NCBI GenBank assembly: GCA_003645745.1
Contig: QNCH01000002.1
Coordinates: forward strand, 1 to 26,301
Direction: 5' to 3'
Source: Candidatus Omnitrophota bacterium
GTDB taxonomy: Bacteria > Omnitrophota > Gorgyraeia > B26-G9
DNA: 26,301 bases
Shown here in pieces: positions 16,711 to 24,377 of this stretch. Numbering within the stretch: position 1 is the first letter of the stretch; each line of letters begins with the position of its first letter. Below the pieces are notes generated by a model that ran no database searches, had not been told where the DNA came from, and saw only the letters and a program-made list of their open reading frames with translations. A program made the position numbers and the translations under genes.

Positions 16711-17130
16711 TTAAAAACTCTCCTTCCATAATAATTCTAAAATCCCATCTTTAGGCTCAACGCGTAAATCTAATTTATACTTATTCAAATAAGGGTCATC
16801 AAACCCATCTATCCATTCAATACAATCAAGCCCCTTATTTAACAAATCTGAAAAATGCGGCACATAATATTCATTCACTACAATACGAACAGTTTTTGGA
16901 GTTATTTTCCTTTTCTCTGGGTATTTATCCTTCCCCCTTTTCTGCGGCTTATTCATAATTTTGTTCCATGGCAGGGAAAAATAAATATGTTCAGACGCAG
17001 TTGAATACACTTTATGATTAACACTTTTCCGTAAATTAAAATCATATATATAACAAAAAATACCCGCGATAAAAAACAAATTCAATATAATCCAAAATCC
17101 ATTTTTACTAAATTTTATATTAAAAACCAT
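16711..17130 (-). CDS. Small membrane-anchored hypothetical protein
   Basis: This 139-aa protein of unknown function has a short cytoplasmic N-terminus (about 1-10), one membrane segment (about 11-29, rich in Ile, Leu and Phe) and a basic, probably periplasmic domain. The segment around 60-75 is strongly Lys/Arg-rich. The C-terminal 60 residues (VRIVVNEYYVPHFSDLL ... WIDGFDDPYLNKYKLDLRVEPKDGILELLW) look like a compact alpha/beta fold. The ATG lacks a clear Shine-Dalgarno. It starts 69 nt after rlmB ends, with a P1 hairpin between. TAATCGGTGA, one of the repeated 10-mers, begins 2 nt after its stop. The coding frame is plausible from length and composition, but there is no family assignment. 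Confidence 0.7.
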   Translation of the reverse strand: MVFNIKFSKNGFWIILNLFFIAGIFCYIYDFNLRKSVNHKVYSTASEHIYFSLPWNKIMNKPQKRGKDKYPEKRKITPKTVRIVVNEYYVPHFSDLLNKGLDCIEWIDGFDDPYLNKYKLDLRVEPKDGILELLWKESF

Positions 17131-17153
17131 GACTTTATAAAAAAAATTCTTTA

Positions 17154-17182
17154 TATACTCAAACGTAATAAATTTGAGTATA
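17154..17182. repeat. P1 minimal hairpin, variant
   Basis: This 29-mer has one change in the right arm (AATTTGAGTATA), which loses the innermost base pair. It lies 16 nt downstream of the rlmB stop and 23 nt upstream of the next start. Confidence 0.88.
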
Positions 17183-17198
17183 TTATACTCTATTTTCT

Positions 17199-17933
17199 CT
17201 ATTTCTTGTAAACTTTTCTTTGGCGCATTATTTCATAACAAAATATTGCGCACGCAACCGCCGCATTTAAAGAAATACCTTTGCCAGGCATTGGCAATGT
17301 TAAATTAAAATCAAGATGCCGTATTATCCCCTTGCGAATGCCCCTACCTTCTGCCCCAATTACTAAGCAAAGCGGCCATGGCAATTTAAATTGTGTAATA
17401 TCATTTCCTTCATTTGCCACACACCCGCCAATCCAATAACCGCATTCCTTAATTTCCGAAAATGCGGGGATAAGATTAGTTACTTGTATAACAGGCACAT
17501 AATTTTCTCCACCGCAAGCTACCTTTAAAACGGTGCTATTAACTACTACACTTCTATGCTTGGGAATAATTAACGCAATTCTGCCAAAGCACGCGCAACT
17601 GCGTAAAATAGAACCTAAGTTTTGCGGGTCAGTAAGGTTACTTAAAGCAATCAACGCGTATTTTTTCTGTTCAGCTAAATTTAAAACTTCTTCCAATTTA
17701 GTGTAAGAAAAATCTTTAACCTCAGCAATTACTCCTTGAGTATGTATGTTAGAAGACAACCTGGAAAACTCTTTAGGGCTTAATAAAACACACTCAACAT
17801 CATTTTTTTTAGCCATCGCCAAAATAATATTTAACAGGCTGAAATGTTTACCTTTATTTAAATAAATTTTCTCTATAGTTTCAGGCTGTGCGTTAATTCT
17901 TTCAATAACCTGATTTTTCCCTGACAAATACAT
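17199..17933 (-). CDS. rlmB: 23S rRNA (guanosine-2'-O-)-methyltransferase RlmB (SpoU/TrmH family)
   Basis: This is a SPOUT methyltransferase using S-adenosylmethionine, most likely for 23S rRNA G2251. An N-terminal L30e-like substrate-binding domain (about 1-78, starting LSGKNQVIERI) precedes the knotted SPOUT domain. That domain has motif 1 DPQNLGSILRS (102-112), motif 2 IGAEGRGI (192-199) and motif 3 LPMPGKGISLNAA (213-225), with the catalytic Asn and Arg positions kept. The 244-aa length is typical. The ribosome site is weak (GGGA). It follows treT by 65 nt with a P1 hairpin between. The SpoU family includes several close paralogues, so the exact target nucleotide is inference. Confidence 0.9.
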   Translation of the reverse strand: MYLSGKNQVIERINAQPETIEKIYLNKGKHFSLLNIILAMAKKNDVECVLLSPKEFSRLSSNIHTQGVIAEVKDFSYTKLEEVLNLAEQKKYALIALSNLTDPQNLGSILRSCACFGRIALIIPKHRSVVVNSTVLKVACGGENYVPVIQVTNLIPAFSEIKECGYWIGGCVANEGNDITQFKLPWPLCLVIGAEGRGIRKGIIRHLDFNLTLPMPGKGISLNAAVACAIFCYEIMRQRKVYKK

Positions 17934-17958
17934 AATTGATTCCCAATTTTTTAGCCCA

Positions 17959-17987
17959 TATACTCAAACGTAATAGGTTTAAGTATA
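17959..17987. repeat. P1 minimal hairpin, variant
   Basis: This 29-mer has one substitution in the right arm (GTTTAAGTATA), leaving one mismatch. It lies 11 nt downstream of the treT stop and 25 nt upstream of the rlmB start. Confidence 0.88.
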
Positions 17988-17998
17988 ACCAACCTTTT

Positions 17999-19261
17999 TT
18001 ACAAATGCACAACATCACTGGAATTATACAAGGCAAGAAAAAGCAATAGATAGTCTTTTATATGCCTGGTCAAAAGAAAATTTAAACGCACATTTTCTCT
18101 GGCATTAAGGCCTAATTGCTTTGCGTATTCAGGGCTATGCAGCAATTGCTTAATAGCAAAAGCAGCTCCTTCAACACTATGGCAAAGCATACCGCTGAAT
18201 TTATGTTTTATTTGCAAAGGTATTCCACCCACCGCAGATGCAACAACAGGCTTTGCTTTCCATAATGCTTCTGTAACTGTCAAGCCAAAACCTTCTTTTA
18301 TCGATTTCTGAATAACAACATTAGCCGCGCGCTGCAAAGCATTAATTTCAATATCACTGCCTGCTGGAAGCAACAAAATATGGATGTCAGGATCATTTCC
18401 TGCTTTTTCCTGCACCTGGGCAAGCACTTTCACTGATTCAGGGTCGTCAGTCGCTGTTCCGCCAGCTAAAATTAATTGGCAATCTATATATTTTTTTACT
18501 AATCTGTATGCATCAATGACTCCTACAGGATCTTTTAAATAATCAAATCTGGAAATTTGGGTAATCATAGGTTTTTGTTTATCTATGTTATATTTATTCA
18601 GGATATCATCTATTACCTGAATGTCTAATTCTCTGTTTTTATCGCTTAATGGGTCAATTGACGGAGAAATCAAAAACTGTGGGATAGATAATTTCTGTGA
18701 AAACTGCGGAGAAGAAAATATACTCGCGTTATATTTAACAATAAACTTCTTCAGAAAACACCACACATCCTGATCAGGATTTGACACATCAATATGACAG
18801 CGCCATAGCCATTTTCTGTTTTTATCCTCATATTTTTTCTTAATTAAACCAATAGGCTGAGGATCATGAATAAACATAATGTCACCGTATATATCCATTT
18901 CTTCGATATTCAGCTCAGTTGTGTGCATAAATACTTCAAAATCATGTGCGTTGATTAAATCCTGCCTGCCATGCAGCAAATTATGAAATTTCTTAGTTAC
19001 CTGAAAAAACTGCTCCCCCCCCTTAATCACATCCCAATGCGTATCAACTCCAATTTCTCTTAACAAAGGCACCATCCTGTTTAAAATTTCAGCCACTCCT
19101 CCGCCAACCGAGGTAGAATTAATATTCTGGATAGTTTTACCTTTCAACCTTGAAGCTAAAAGCTCAAGATTGTTAATTACTGAAGCGCCAACAAATTTTT
19201 CATAATCACGAATTTTAGCGAACCCAGGATAAACATTACTTTTATTTTCTGTTTGCAGCAT
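17999..19261 (-). CDS. treT: Trehalose synthase, glycosyltransferring (TreT-type GT4)
   Basis: This retaining GT4 glycosyltransferase is of the TreT type, joining the glucose of an NDP-glucose to glucose to give trehalose in the cytoplasm. The ATG at 19259-19261 is preferred, with AAAGGA about 10 nt upstream; a GTG twelve codons earlier is possible. Numbered from the ATG (420 aa): NSTSVGGGVAEIL (48-60, the N-terminal sugar/nucleotide loop), HDPQP (132-136), WRCHIDVSNP (153-162, characteristic of TreT), SRFDYLKDP (237-245), and the EX7E catalytic pair E323/E331 in KEGFGLTVTEAL followed by AVGGIP. The DUF5752-like gene lies upstream. Assignment to TreT over other GT4 enzymes rests on the STSVGGGVAEILN and WRCHID motifs; donor specificity is inferred. 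Confidence 0.88.
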   Translation of the reverse strand: MLQTENKSNVYPGFAKIRDYEKFVGASVINNLELLASRLKGKTIQNINSTSVGGGVAEILNRMVPLLREIGVDTHWDVIKGGEQFFQVTKKFHNLLHGRQDLINAHDFEVFMHTTELNIEEMDIYGDIMFIHDPQPIGLIKKKYEDKNRKWLWRCHIDVSNPDQDVWCFLKKFIVKYNASIFSSPQFSQKLSIPQFLISPSIDPLSDKNRELDIQVIDDILNKYNIDKQKPMITQISRFDYLKDPVGVIDAYRLVKKYIDCQLILAGGTATDDPESVKVLAQVQEKAGNDPDIHILLLPAGSDIEINALQRAANVVIQKSIKEGFGLTVTEALWKAKPVVASAVGGIPLQIKHKFSGMLCHSVEGAAFAIKQLLHSPEYAKQLGLNARENVRLNFLLTRHIKDYLLLFLALYNSSDVVHL

Positions 19262-19316
19262 TATATTCCAATCCTTTGCTTTATATGAAATATCCACCCG
19301 CAGATAAATTGCATCT

Positions 19317-19471
19317 TATACTCAAACGTAATAGGTTTGCAAAATTTAAGCGTTCCCCTGTACTGTAGATTGAAACAAACCGCAGGCACAGCGCTGGGTT
19401 GAGGTTTAGCGATAGAAGAACGTTTCAAGATGCAGCGTGAGGTAATTGCAAACCTATTACGTTTGAGTATA
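19317..19471 (+). repeat. P1 long element, copy 10 (155 nt), overlapping a gene end
   Basis: This is a forward-oriented copy with a shortened, decayed inner region. The terminal repeats are intact and symmetrical (TATACTCAAACGTAATAGG and reverse complement). Its right end forms the last 15 bases of the DUF5752-like gene, supplying residues YTQT and the TAA stop. It lies 56 nt upstream of the treT start. Confidence 0.92.
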
Positions 19472-20131
19472 TGCATAAGCTAAACGCACAATACTTTTCC
19501 TTAAATCTTCCATTGTATGAGTATAAGGATCAAGTTTAGCAAGCCTCTTTGCCAATTCCAACTCATTAACTGAAGTTCCCAACCAATAAGAAAAATCATT
19601 TGTTTTTGTATTTCCTAAACGCAGCCGCGATTCAAAAATATGAAAGTATATTGATTCGATTGTAATGATTTTTAATATGCTGATAAATTCTTCTAAATTA
19701 TACGCAACAAAACCTGTCCGAAACACAAAACTAATTGCCTTAATAAAATGAAACACCTCGGAAATATTTGCTTTTCTTTTTATAGAACGCGGATTAGCCT
19801 TTAGATACTGCTCAATAGTATAAATAATCTTCTGTCTCAAAGAATTTATATCAAAGAATTGAATAGTATCAATGCTCGCTAAGTTTTCCGCTAAATCATG
19901 CACCCCTAAAACATCATCTACCCAATAAGCAAAATCATTCGGAGGCTCAGGATTTAAATAGATATGCTGCTGCAAAAAACGGTGTGTATGGTAATAAATC
20001 ACCGCGTCTGGAACTTCTCTGATATATTTAAGCAATTGCGACAAATTTACGGCCTTAAGCCCGGTAAGCTCTTGTAAAATCAACCGAGAATAAAAACAAA
20101 ACGGCTGTTTAGCTATTAATAATGTACTCAT
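19457..20131 (-). CDS. DUF5752-like protein with internal duplication
   Basis: The function is unknown; the closest family I recognise is DUF5752, found beside trehalose and alpha-glucan enzymes. The ATG at 20129-20131 follows AAGG by 9 nt (224 aa); an upstream TTG is less likely. Two repeats of about 95 residues are visible (about 11-110 and 127-220). Each has an N-terminal beta/Phe-rich start, TGxxAxNLxxxxxxI, a YYH/YFH motif, NDFxYWxxxxxx, and LAxxLAxxDxxxxxxxxLRxxI. No signal peptide is evident. The C-terminus YTQT plus stop comes from a P1 terminal repeat, so the native end may have been altered by insertion. It lies 23 nt after mgtE and just before treT, which supports a sugar-related role by context only. 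Confidence 0.8.
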   Translation of the reverse strand: MSTLLIAKQPFCFYSRLILQELTGLKAVNLSQLLKYIREVPDAVIYYHTHRFLQQHIYLNPEPPNDFAYWVDDVLGVHDLAENLASIDTIQFFDINSLRQKIIYTIEQYLKANPRSIKRKANISEVFHFIKAISFVFRTGFVAYNLEEFISILKIITIESIYFHIFESRLRLGNTKTNDFSYWLGTSVNELELAKRLAKLDPYTHTMEDLRKSIVRLAYAYTQT

Positions 20132-20154
20132 TAAGCATAACCTTATTTTCAATT

Positions 20155-21546
20155 TTATTGTAAAACAGGCAAAATTAAATGCGCAATTTTAAAATATATA
20201 ATTAAACCAATAATATCAACAACACTTGTAGTAATCGGCCCGGCTAAAACTGCTGGGTCCATACCAATTTTTTTAGAAATAAGCGGCAAAAACATCCCTG
20301 TGCAAATTGCCAATACCACAACAAGAAACATCGTAATCGCCACCACCAGTCCAATCAAGACATCAACCTGCAGCAAAATAGCACGAACAAAAGCTACCAC
20401 TCCAACAAAAATTCCCATAACCAACGCACCGATAAGCTCTAATTTAATTACCTTTTTTACATTAGTATCAAAATTAACATCTCCAGTTGCCAATCCGCGA
20501 ATAACAGTAATTGACGTTTGTGCTCCTGCATTGCCTCCGGTATCTAAGAGCATTGGGATAAAAAAAACTAATGGAACCACAAGGCTTAAACTATGCTGAT
20601 ATGTTTTCAAAATCCTGCCTGTCAAAAAATCAAAAACAAGTAAAAACATCAGCCAGCCAGCCCTGCGGCTGACAAGCTCCTTTACTGTAGCTGTCGCGTA
20701 ACTGATAATTTCACCTTCTGCTGAAGTCATTTTACCAACCTCATACATATCCCTGGTAGCTTCTTTTTCAATAATATCCACAATATCATCAATAGTGATA
20801 ATACCTTTAAGCTGATTAAACTCATTTACTACAGGAGCGCTGATTAAATCATAACGTTTAAAAACCTTGGCAACATCTTCATCCCGCGCGTAAATATCAG
20901 TTCTGATGATGTCAACATTTTCCATTATATTCTTAATCAACATTTCCGGCGGAGATTTAATTAAATCCTGCAATTCAACCACACCAACCAGCTTATGCTC
21001 TAAGGCCGTAATATAAATAGAACTTATATCCAGGTCAATATCAAAACTCAAACTATCCTGCAGCTTTAAAATCGCCTCTCTGCTGCTCATTTCTTTCCTC
21101 AATTCCACAAAATCAGTGGTCATAATCGCGCCTGCAGTGCCTTCCTCATAAGACATTAGTTCCTGAACGTCTTCAACCTCTTCTTTCTTCATTAACCTGA
21201 AAAATTTCTTAATTACCTTAGGAGGCAGATCCTTAAACAAATTAGCACGCTCGTCAGGCGCCATTTCATTTAACACATGAGAGACATCGACATTATCAAG
21301 ATTATCTAATAAAAAAGACTGCTCTTCAAATTTCAAACTCTCAAAAAGCTCAACAGCTAAATTAATTTCCAAAAGTTTAAATAATAATATTTTCTCTTTA
21401 TCTAAAAAATCCGGCCAGATCTCAGCAATGTCAATCGCTGGAATCTCCGTTAAAAAAGCTTTGGCCTGTAAAAAATTTTTCTCTGCAAGCAAATGCTGCA
21501 TCAATGACTTCAAATTTACTGAATCCTTGCGTATTTTTTTATCCAT
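20155..21546 (-). CDS. mgtE: Magnesium transporter MgtE
   Basis: MgtE is a homodimeric inner-membrane Mg2+ channel gated by intracellular Mg2+. The N-terminal superhelical MgtE_N domain covers about 10-135. It is followed by a CBS pair (about 140-200, starting MTTDFVELR; and 204-262, ending ITIDDIVDIIEKE), a plug-helix region (about 265-295) and five membrane segments (about 296-460). Hallmarks are PMLLDTGGNAGAQTS (331-345) and GPITTSVVDIIGLIIYF (436-452); D444 in the latter matches the pore Mg2+-binding Asp. The 463-aa length is standard. It starts 7 nt after the preceding stop, with AAGG too close to the ATG to be ideal. It is probably co-transcribed with both neighbours. The M-box leader sometimes found on Mg2+ transporter genes is not recognisable here. 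Confidence 0.96.
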   Translation of the reverse strand: MDKKIRKDSVNLKSLMQHLLAEKNFLQAKAFLTEIPAIDIAEIWPDFLDKEKILLFKLLEINLAVELFESLKFEEQSFLLDNLDNVDVSHVLNEMAPDERANLFKDLPPKVIKKFFRLMKKEEVEDVQELMSYEEGTAGAIMTTDFVELRKEMSSREAILKLQDSLSFDIDLDISSIYITALEHKLVGVVELQDLIKSPPEMLIKNIMENVDIIRTDIYARDEDVAKVFKRYDLISAPVVNEFNQLKGIITIDDIVDIIEKEATRDMYEVGKMTSAEGEIISYATATVKELVSRRAGWLMFLLVFDFLTGRILKTYQHSLSLVVPLVFFIPMLLDTGGNAGAQTSITVIRGLATGDVNFDTNVKKVIKLELIGALVMGIFVGVVAFVRAILLQVDVLIGLVVAITMFLVVVLAICTGMFLPLISKKIGMDPAVLAGPITTSVVDIIGLIIYFKIAHLILPVLQ

Positions 21547-21553
21547 ACCTTAA

Positions 21554-22195
21554 TTAATCAATTTCCGTTTTTATTCTGTTAATAACTTTTTCTAAGTCTT
21601 CCAATACCACACCTGATAAAAAATTGTTAACTTCTATTTCTTTTTTTAACGCGGACAGAGAACCCAGCATCCTGCGCACATAAACACCGCGCCTTTGCTC
21701 TCTCGTTTTTTCAGGATCATCATCCCTAACAGACTTTAACATTGCGCGGTAAACATCCTTAACTTCAGTCTCTCCTTTACCTTCATCTAAAACTTTACGC
21801 TTCATATTTTGATAGTCATCAATACTAAAACTCTGATTATTTTTTACCTGGCGCAAAACACCCACAGATTCATAACTAGGCACCTTATTTGTTGAAACAT
21901 CAGCTAAATAATCATTCTTCAAATATTGAGGTTCTTGCTGTTCTAAAAAATAATATGACCGCAACAATTTTAATGCTGTTTGTTTCCTAACACCTATCTC
22001 TTTAGCGCAATAAGTTTCAAATGTCAAATATCCCCAGTCTTTATACAATTTATCCTGATACACTCCCACTATATACCTTGCTAATTCTATCCATGAACTC
22101 TTAAAATTTTTAGCGCAAACAATGACTCCATCACGAAAACTATTCTTTTCTACTTCTGTATTTTTTGAAGTTACGCCATCTAAACTGTTCTGCAT
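21554..22195 (-). CDS. Hypothetical protein with HTH-like segment
   Basis: This 213-aa soluble protein is not assigned to a named family. The N-terminal 20 residues are polar. A helical region with WIELARYIVGVYQDKLYKDWGYLTFETYCAKEIGVRKQTALKLLRSYYFLEQ (about 35-86) follows; its F-x-x-Y-C-x-x-x-x-G-[IV]-x-x-x-T-A pattern resembles helix-turn-helix segments in phage-type and ParB-like DNA-binding proteins. Residues 100-175 are charged and helical, with a strongly basic stretch REQRRGVYVRRML. The last 40 residues could form a coiled coil. AAGGAGA lies 7 nt before the ATG. It begins 83 nt after argG ends and sits 7 nt ahead of mgtE. A regulatory role is only a guess. Confidence 0.75.
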   Translation of the reverse strand: MQNSLDGVTSKNTEVEKNSFRDGVIVCAKNFKSSWIELARYIVGVYQDKLYKDWGYLTFETYCAKEIGVRKQTALKLLRSYYFLEQQEPQYLKNDYLADVSTNKVPSYESVGVLRQVKNNQSFSIDDYQNMKRKVLDEGKGETEVKDVYRAMLKSVRDDDPEKTREQRRGVYVRRMLGSLSALKKEIEVNNFLSGVVLEDLEKVINRIKTEID

Positions 22196-22262
22196 AAAAA
22201 TTTCTCCTTAAAATAATGCCTATCATCATGGTAGAGCGTAATAGCAGCTTCCCTCTCCCCCT

Positions 22263-22283
22263 ATCAACCATCAACCATCAACC
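22263..22283. repeat. Short tandem repeat, 3 x 7 bp, at the argG stop
   Basis: ATCAACC occurs three times in tandem. The argG TGA stop lies inside the array, so expansion or contraction would alter only the C-terminal tail or 3' UTR. Confidence 0.85.
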
Positions 22284-23453
22284 ATTCCCTACATACGGCA
22301 AACCAGTAATTTTAATAAAACCTTCTGCTAAGCCCTGGTCAAATTTATCTTGCTCTGTATAAGTAGCAAATTCTTTCTTATATAAAGAATATTTTGAATT
22401 TCTGCCAACAACAGTGCAGCATCCTTTATATAGCTTCATCCTTACCTGCCCACTAATATTTTTTTGTGTTTGGGCAATAAATGCGTCTAACGCTCTTTTT
22501 AACGGAGAATACCACAATCCCTGATAAACAAGCCTTGCGTATTGGTCAGCAATAACCTGTTTAAAATCACTTGTTATCCTATCTAAATTTAGGGCTTCAA
22601 GTTCTTTATGCGCTGTAAGGATAATCCAGCCAGCAGGAGCTTCATATACTTCCCGCGACTTTATACCTACAATGCGATTTTCCATTAAATCAGTCCTGCC
22701 GATAGTATGCTGCGCGCCAATTTCATTTAACTTCTCAATCATATCCTGCGGCGCGTACGTCTTTCCATCCAAGGACACAGGCACACCCTGTTCAAACCCA
22801 AGCACAATATACTCAGGATTATCAGATGCCGCTAATAACGATTTTGTCATTTGAAACGCGTCTTCAGGCGGTTCATTATTCGGGTCTTCCAAAAGTCCGC
22901 ATTCAATGCTCACACCCCAAAGATTTTTATCCAGGCTGTAAGGTTTACTTTTAGTTACTTCTACCGGAATTTCCTTTTTCAACGCGTACTCTATTTCCTG
23001 CTCACGGGATTTAAATTCCCAGATTCTTAAAGGCGCAATAATTTTTAATCGCGGATCTAAAATATTCACTGCTAATTCAATGCGCACCTGGTCATTGCCT
23101 TTGCCTGTACAGCCATGCACAATTGTATCCGCGTTTTCCTGATGCGCGATATCCACTAAATATTTGGCAATTAAAGGCCTGCCTAAGGCAGTAGCTAATA
23201 AATATTTATTTTCATAAACAGCATTTGCTTTTATTGCCGGAATTATAAAATCCTGAACAAATTCCTGCTGTAAATTTTTAATATATACCTTAGACGCGCC
23301 TGTACGCTGCGCGCGTTCCCTTAGCATTTCTAAATCTTCCTGCTGCCCAAGATCAGCTAAAAAAGCAATTACCTGATAGTCTCTTTCTTTAAGCCACGAG
23401 ATAATGCAAGCAGTATCTAATCCTCCTGAATAAGCTAAAACAACTTTTTTCAA
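22278..23453 (-). CDS. argG: Argininosuccinate synthase
   Basis: ArgG is an ATP-dependent ligase condensing citrulline and aspartate, the penultimate step of arginine synthesis. The N-terminal PP-loop is AYSGGLDTA (7-15). HGCTGKGNDQVR (113-124), KSKPYSLDKNLWG and SIECGLLEDPNNEPPE form the citrulline/aspartate sites. The 391-aa length is normal. The start codon is TTG (23451-23453), forced because the conserved KKVVLAYSGG follows at once. AGGAGG about 8 nt upstream, inside the end of argF, supports it. The TTG overlaps the argF stop as TTGA, implying coupled translation. No argH follows in the window. The C-terminus runs into a 7-bp tandem repeat. Confidence 0.97.
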   Translation of the reverse strand: MKKVVLAYSGGLDTACIISWLKERDYQVIAFLADLGQQEDLEMLRERAQRTGASKVYIKNLQQEFVQDFIIPAIKANAVYENKYLLATALGRPLIAKYLVDIAHQENADTIVHGCTGKGNDQVRIELAVNILDPRLKIIAPLRIWEFKSREQEIEYALKKEIPVEVTKSKPYSLDKNLWGVSIECGLLEDPNNEPPEDAFQMTKSLLAASDNPEYIVLGFEQGVPVSLDGKTYAPQDMIEKLNEIGAQHTIGRTDLMENRIVGIKSREVYEAPAGWIILTAHKELEALNLDRITSDFKQVIADQYARLVYQGLWYSPLKRALDAFIAQTQKNISGQVRMKLYKGCCTVVGRNSKYSLYKKEFATYTEQDKFDQGLAEGFIKITGLPYVGNG

Positions 23454-24367
23454 TGCTCCTGCCCTCCTAAAAGTAAAGCCATTATTCCTTTTTGCGTATG
23501 CAGCCTATTTTCGGCCTGCTCAAAAATAATAGAATTTTCAGATCCAATAATTTCTTCAGTTATTTCCTGTCCGCGATGCATTGGCATACAATGCATAATT
23601 AAACTATGTTTGCCTGATTTGCGCAATAGCTCAGCATTAACTTGAAATGCTTGAAAATCCTGCAGCTTTTTTTCCGTATTCTCCTGCCCCATTGACACCC
23701 AGACATCAGTATAAATAAAATCAGCGTCCTTTACTGCTTGTACAGGATTATCAGTATATACAATTTCCGCGTTATTTTGCTTTGCAATCTCCTGTGCTTT
23801 TTCCAAAATATCCTTTTGCGGCTCATACCCTATAGGTGTAGCAACACTCACAGATAAACCAACTTTAGCAGCAACTGCAAGTAAAGAATGCGCGACATTA
23901 TTCCCATCGCCAACATAAGCTAATTTAATATCTTTATATGTACCTGTTTTTTCATAAATAGTATATACATCTGCCAATGCCTGGCAAGGATGATATAAAT
24001 CGCTTAGCCCATTAATTACACTTATGCCGGCAAAAGCGCTTAAATCTAAAACATGCTGATGCAAAAAAGTACGCGCTACAATTAAATCAATATAACGGGT
24101 AAGCACTCCGGCAATATCTCCTACAGGCTCCCTGTCTCCTAATTTTATATCTTGCGGCGCAAAATAAATACAATCAGCGCCAAGCTGACACGCGCCTACT
24201 TCAAAAGAAACCCTTGTGCGCATTGAAGGCTTCTGAAAAATGAGCCCAATTACTTTGCCTTTTAATATAGTATCCAGCTTTTGTTCCTTAAACTGAGATG
24301 CCAAAGCAAAAATTTTGTTTATATCATCTATTGTCAGGTCAAAGCCTGAAACTAAGTCTTTATTCAT
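23450..24367 (-). CDS. argF: Ornithine carbamoyltransferase
   Basis: ArgF transfers carbamoyl from carbamoyl phosphate to ornithine, giving citrulline, as a trimer. The carbamoyl-phosphate loop reads SMRTR (48-52; more often STRTR). It is followed by HPCQALAD (126-133), DVWVSMGQE near 218-226 (the ornithine-binding SMG loop) and HCMPMHRG (259-266; usually HCLPxHRG) with the catalytic Cys. The SMG loop and the HCxP motif argue for ornithine rather than N-acetylornithine as substrate. The 305-aa length is typical. AGGGA just after the argD stop serves as the ribosome site, with 10 nt between the genes. Confidence 0.95.
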   Translation of the reverse strand: MNKDLVSGFDLTIDDINKIFALASQFKEQKLDTILKGKVIGLIFQKPSMRTRVSFEVGACQLGADCIYFAPQDIKLGDREPVGDIAGVLTRYIDLIVARTFLHQHVLDLSAFAGISVINGLSDLYHPCQALADVYTIYEKTGTYKDIKLAYVGDGNNVAHSLLAVAAKVGLSVSVATPIGYEPQKDILEKAQEIAKQNNAEIVYTDNPVQAVKDADFIYTDVWVSMGQENTEKKLQDFQAFQVNAELLRKSGKHSLIMHCMPMHRGQEITEEIIGSENSIIFEQAENRLHTQKGIMALLLGGQEH

Positions 24368-24377
24368 TTACAGTCCC

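Noticed and set aside
19261..19476. Minus-strand 71-aa frame between the DUF5752-like gene and treT
   Set aside because: It is almost entirely P1 element sequence, with no ribosome site.
22196..22277. Terminator after argG or promoter for the HTH-like gene
   Set aside because: The gap has a 7-bp tandem repeat and a pyrimidine-rich stretch but no convincing hairpin plus T-run. The HTH-like gene lies downstream in coordinates but its own start is at 22195, so no promoter could be fixed by eye.
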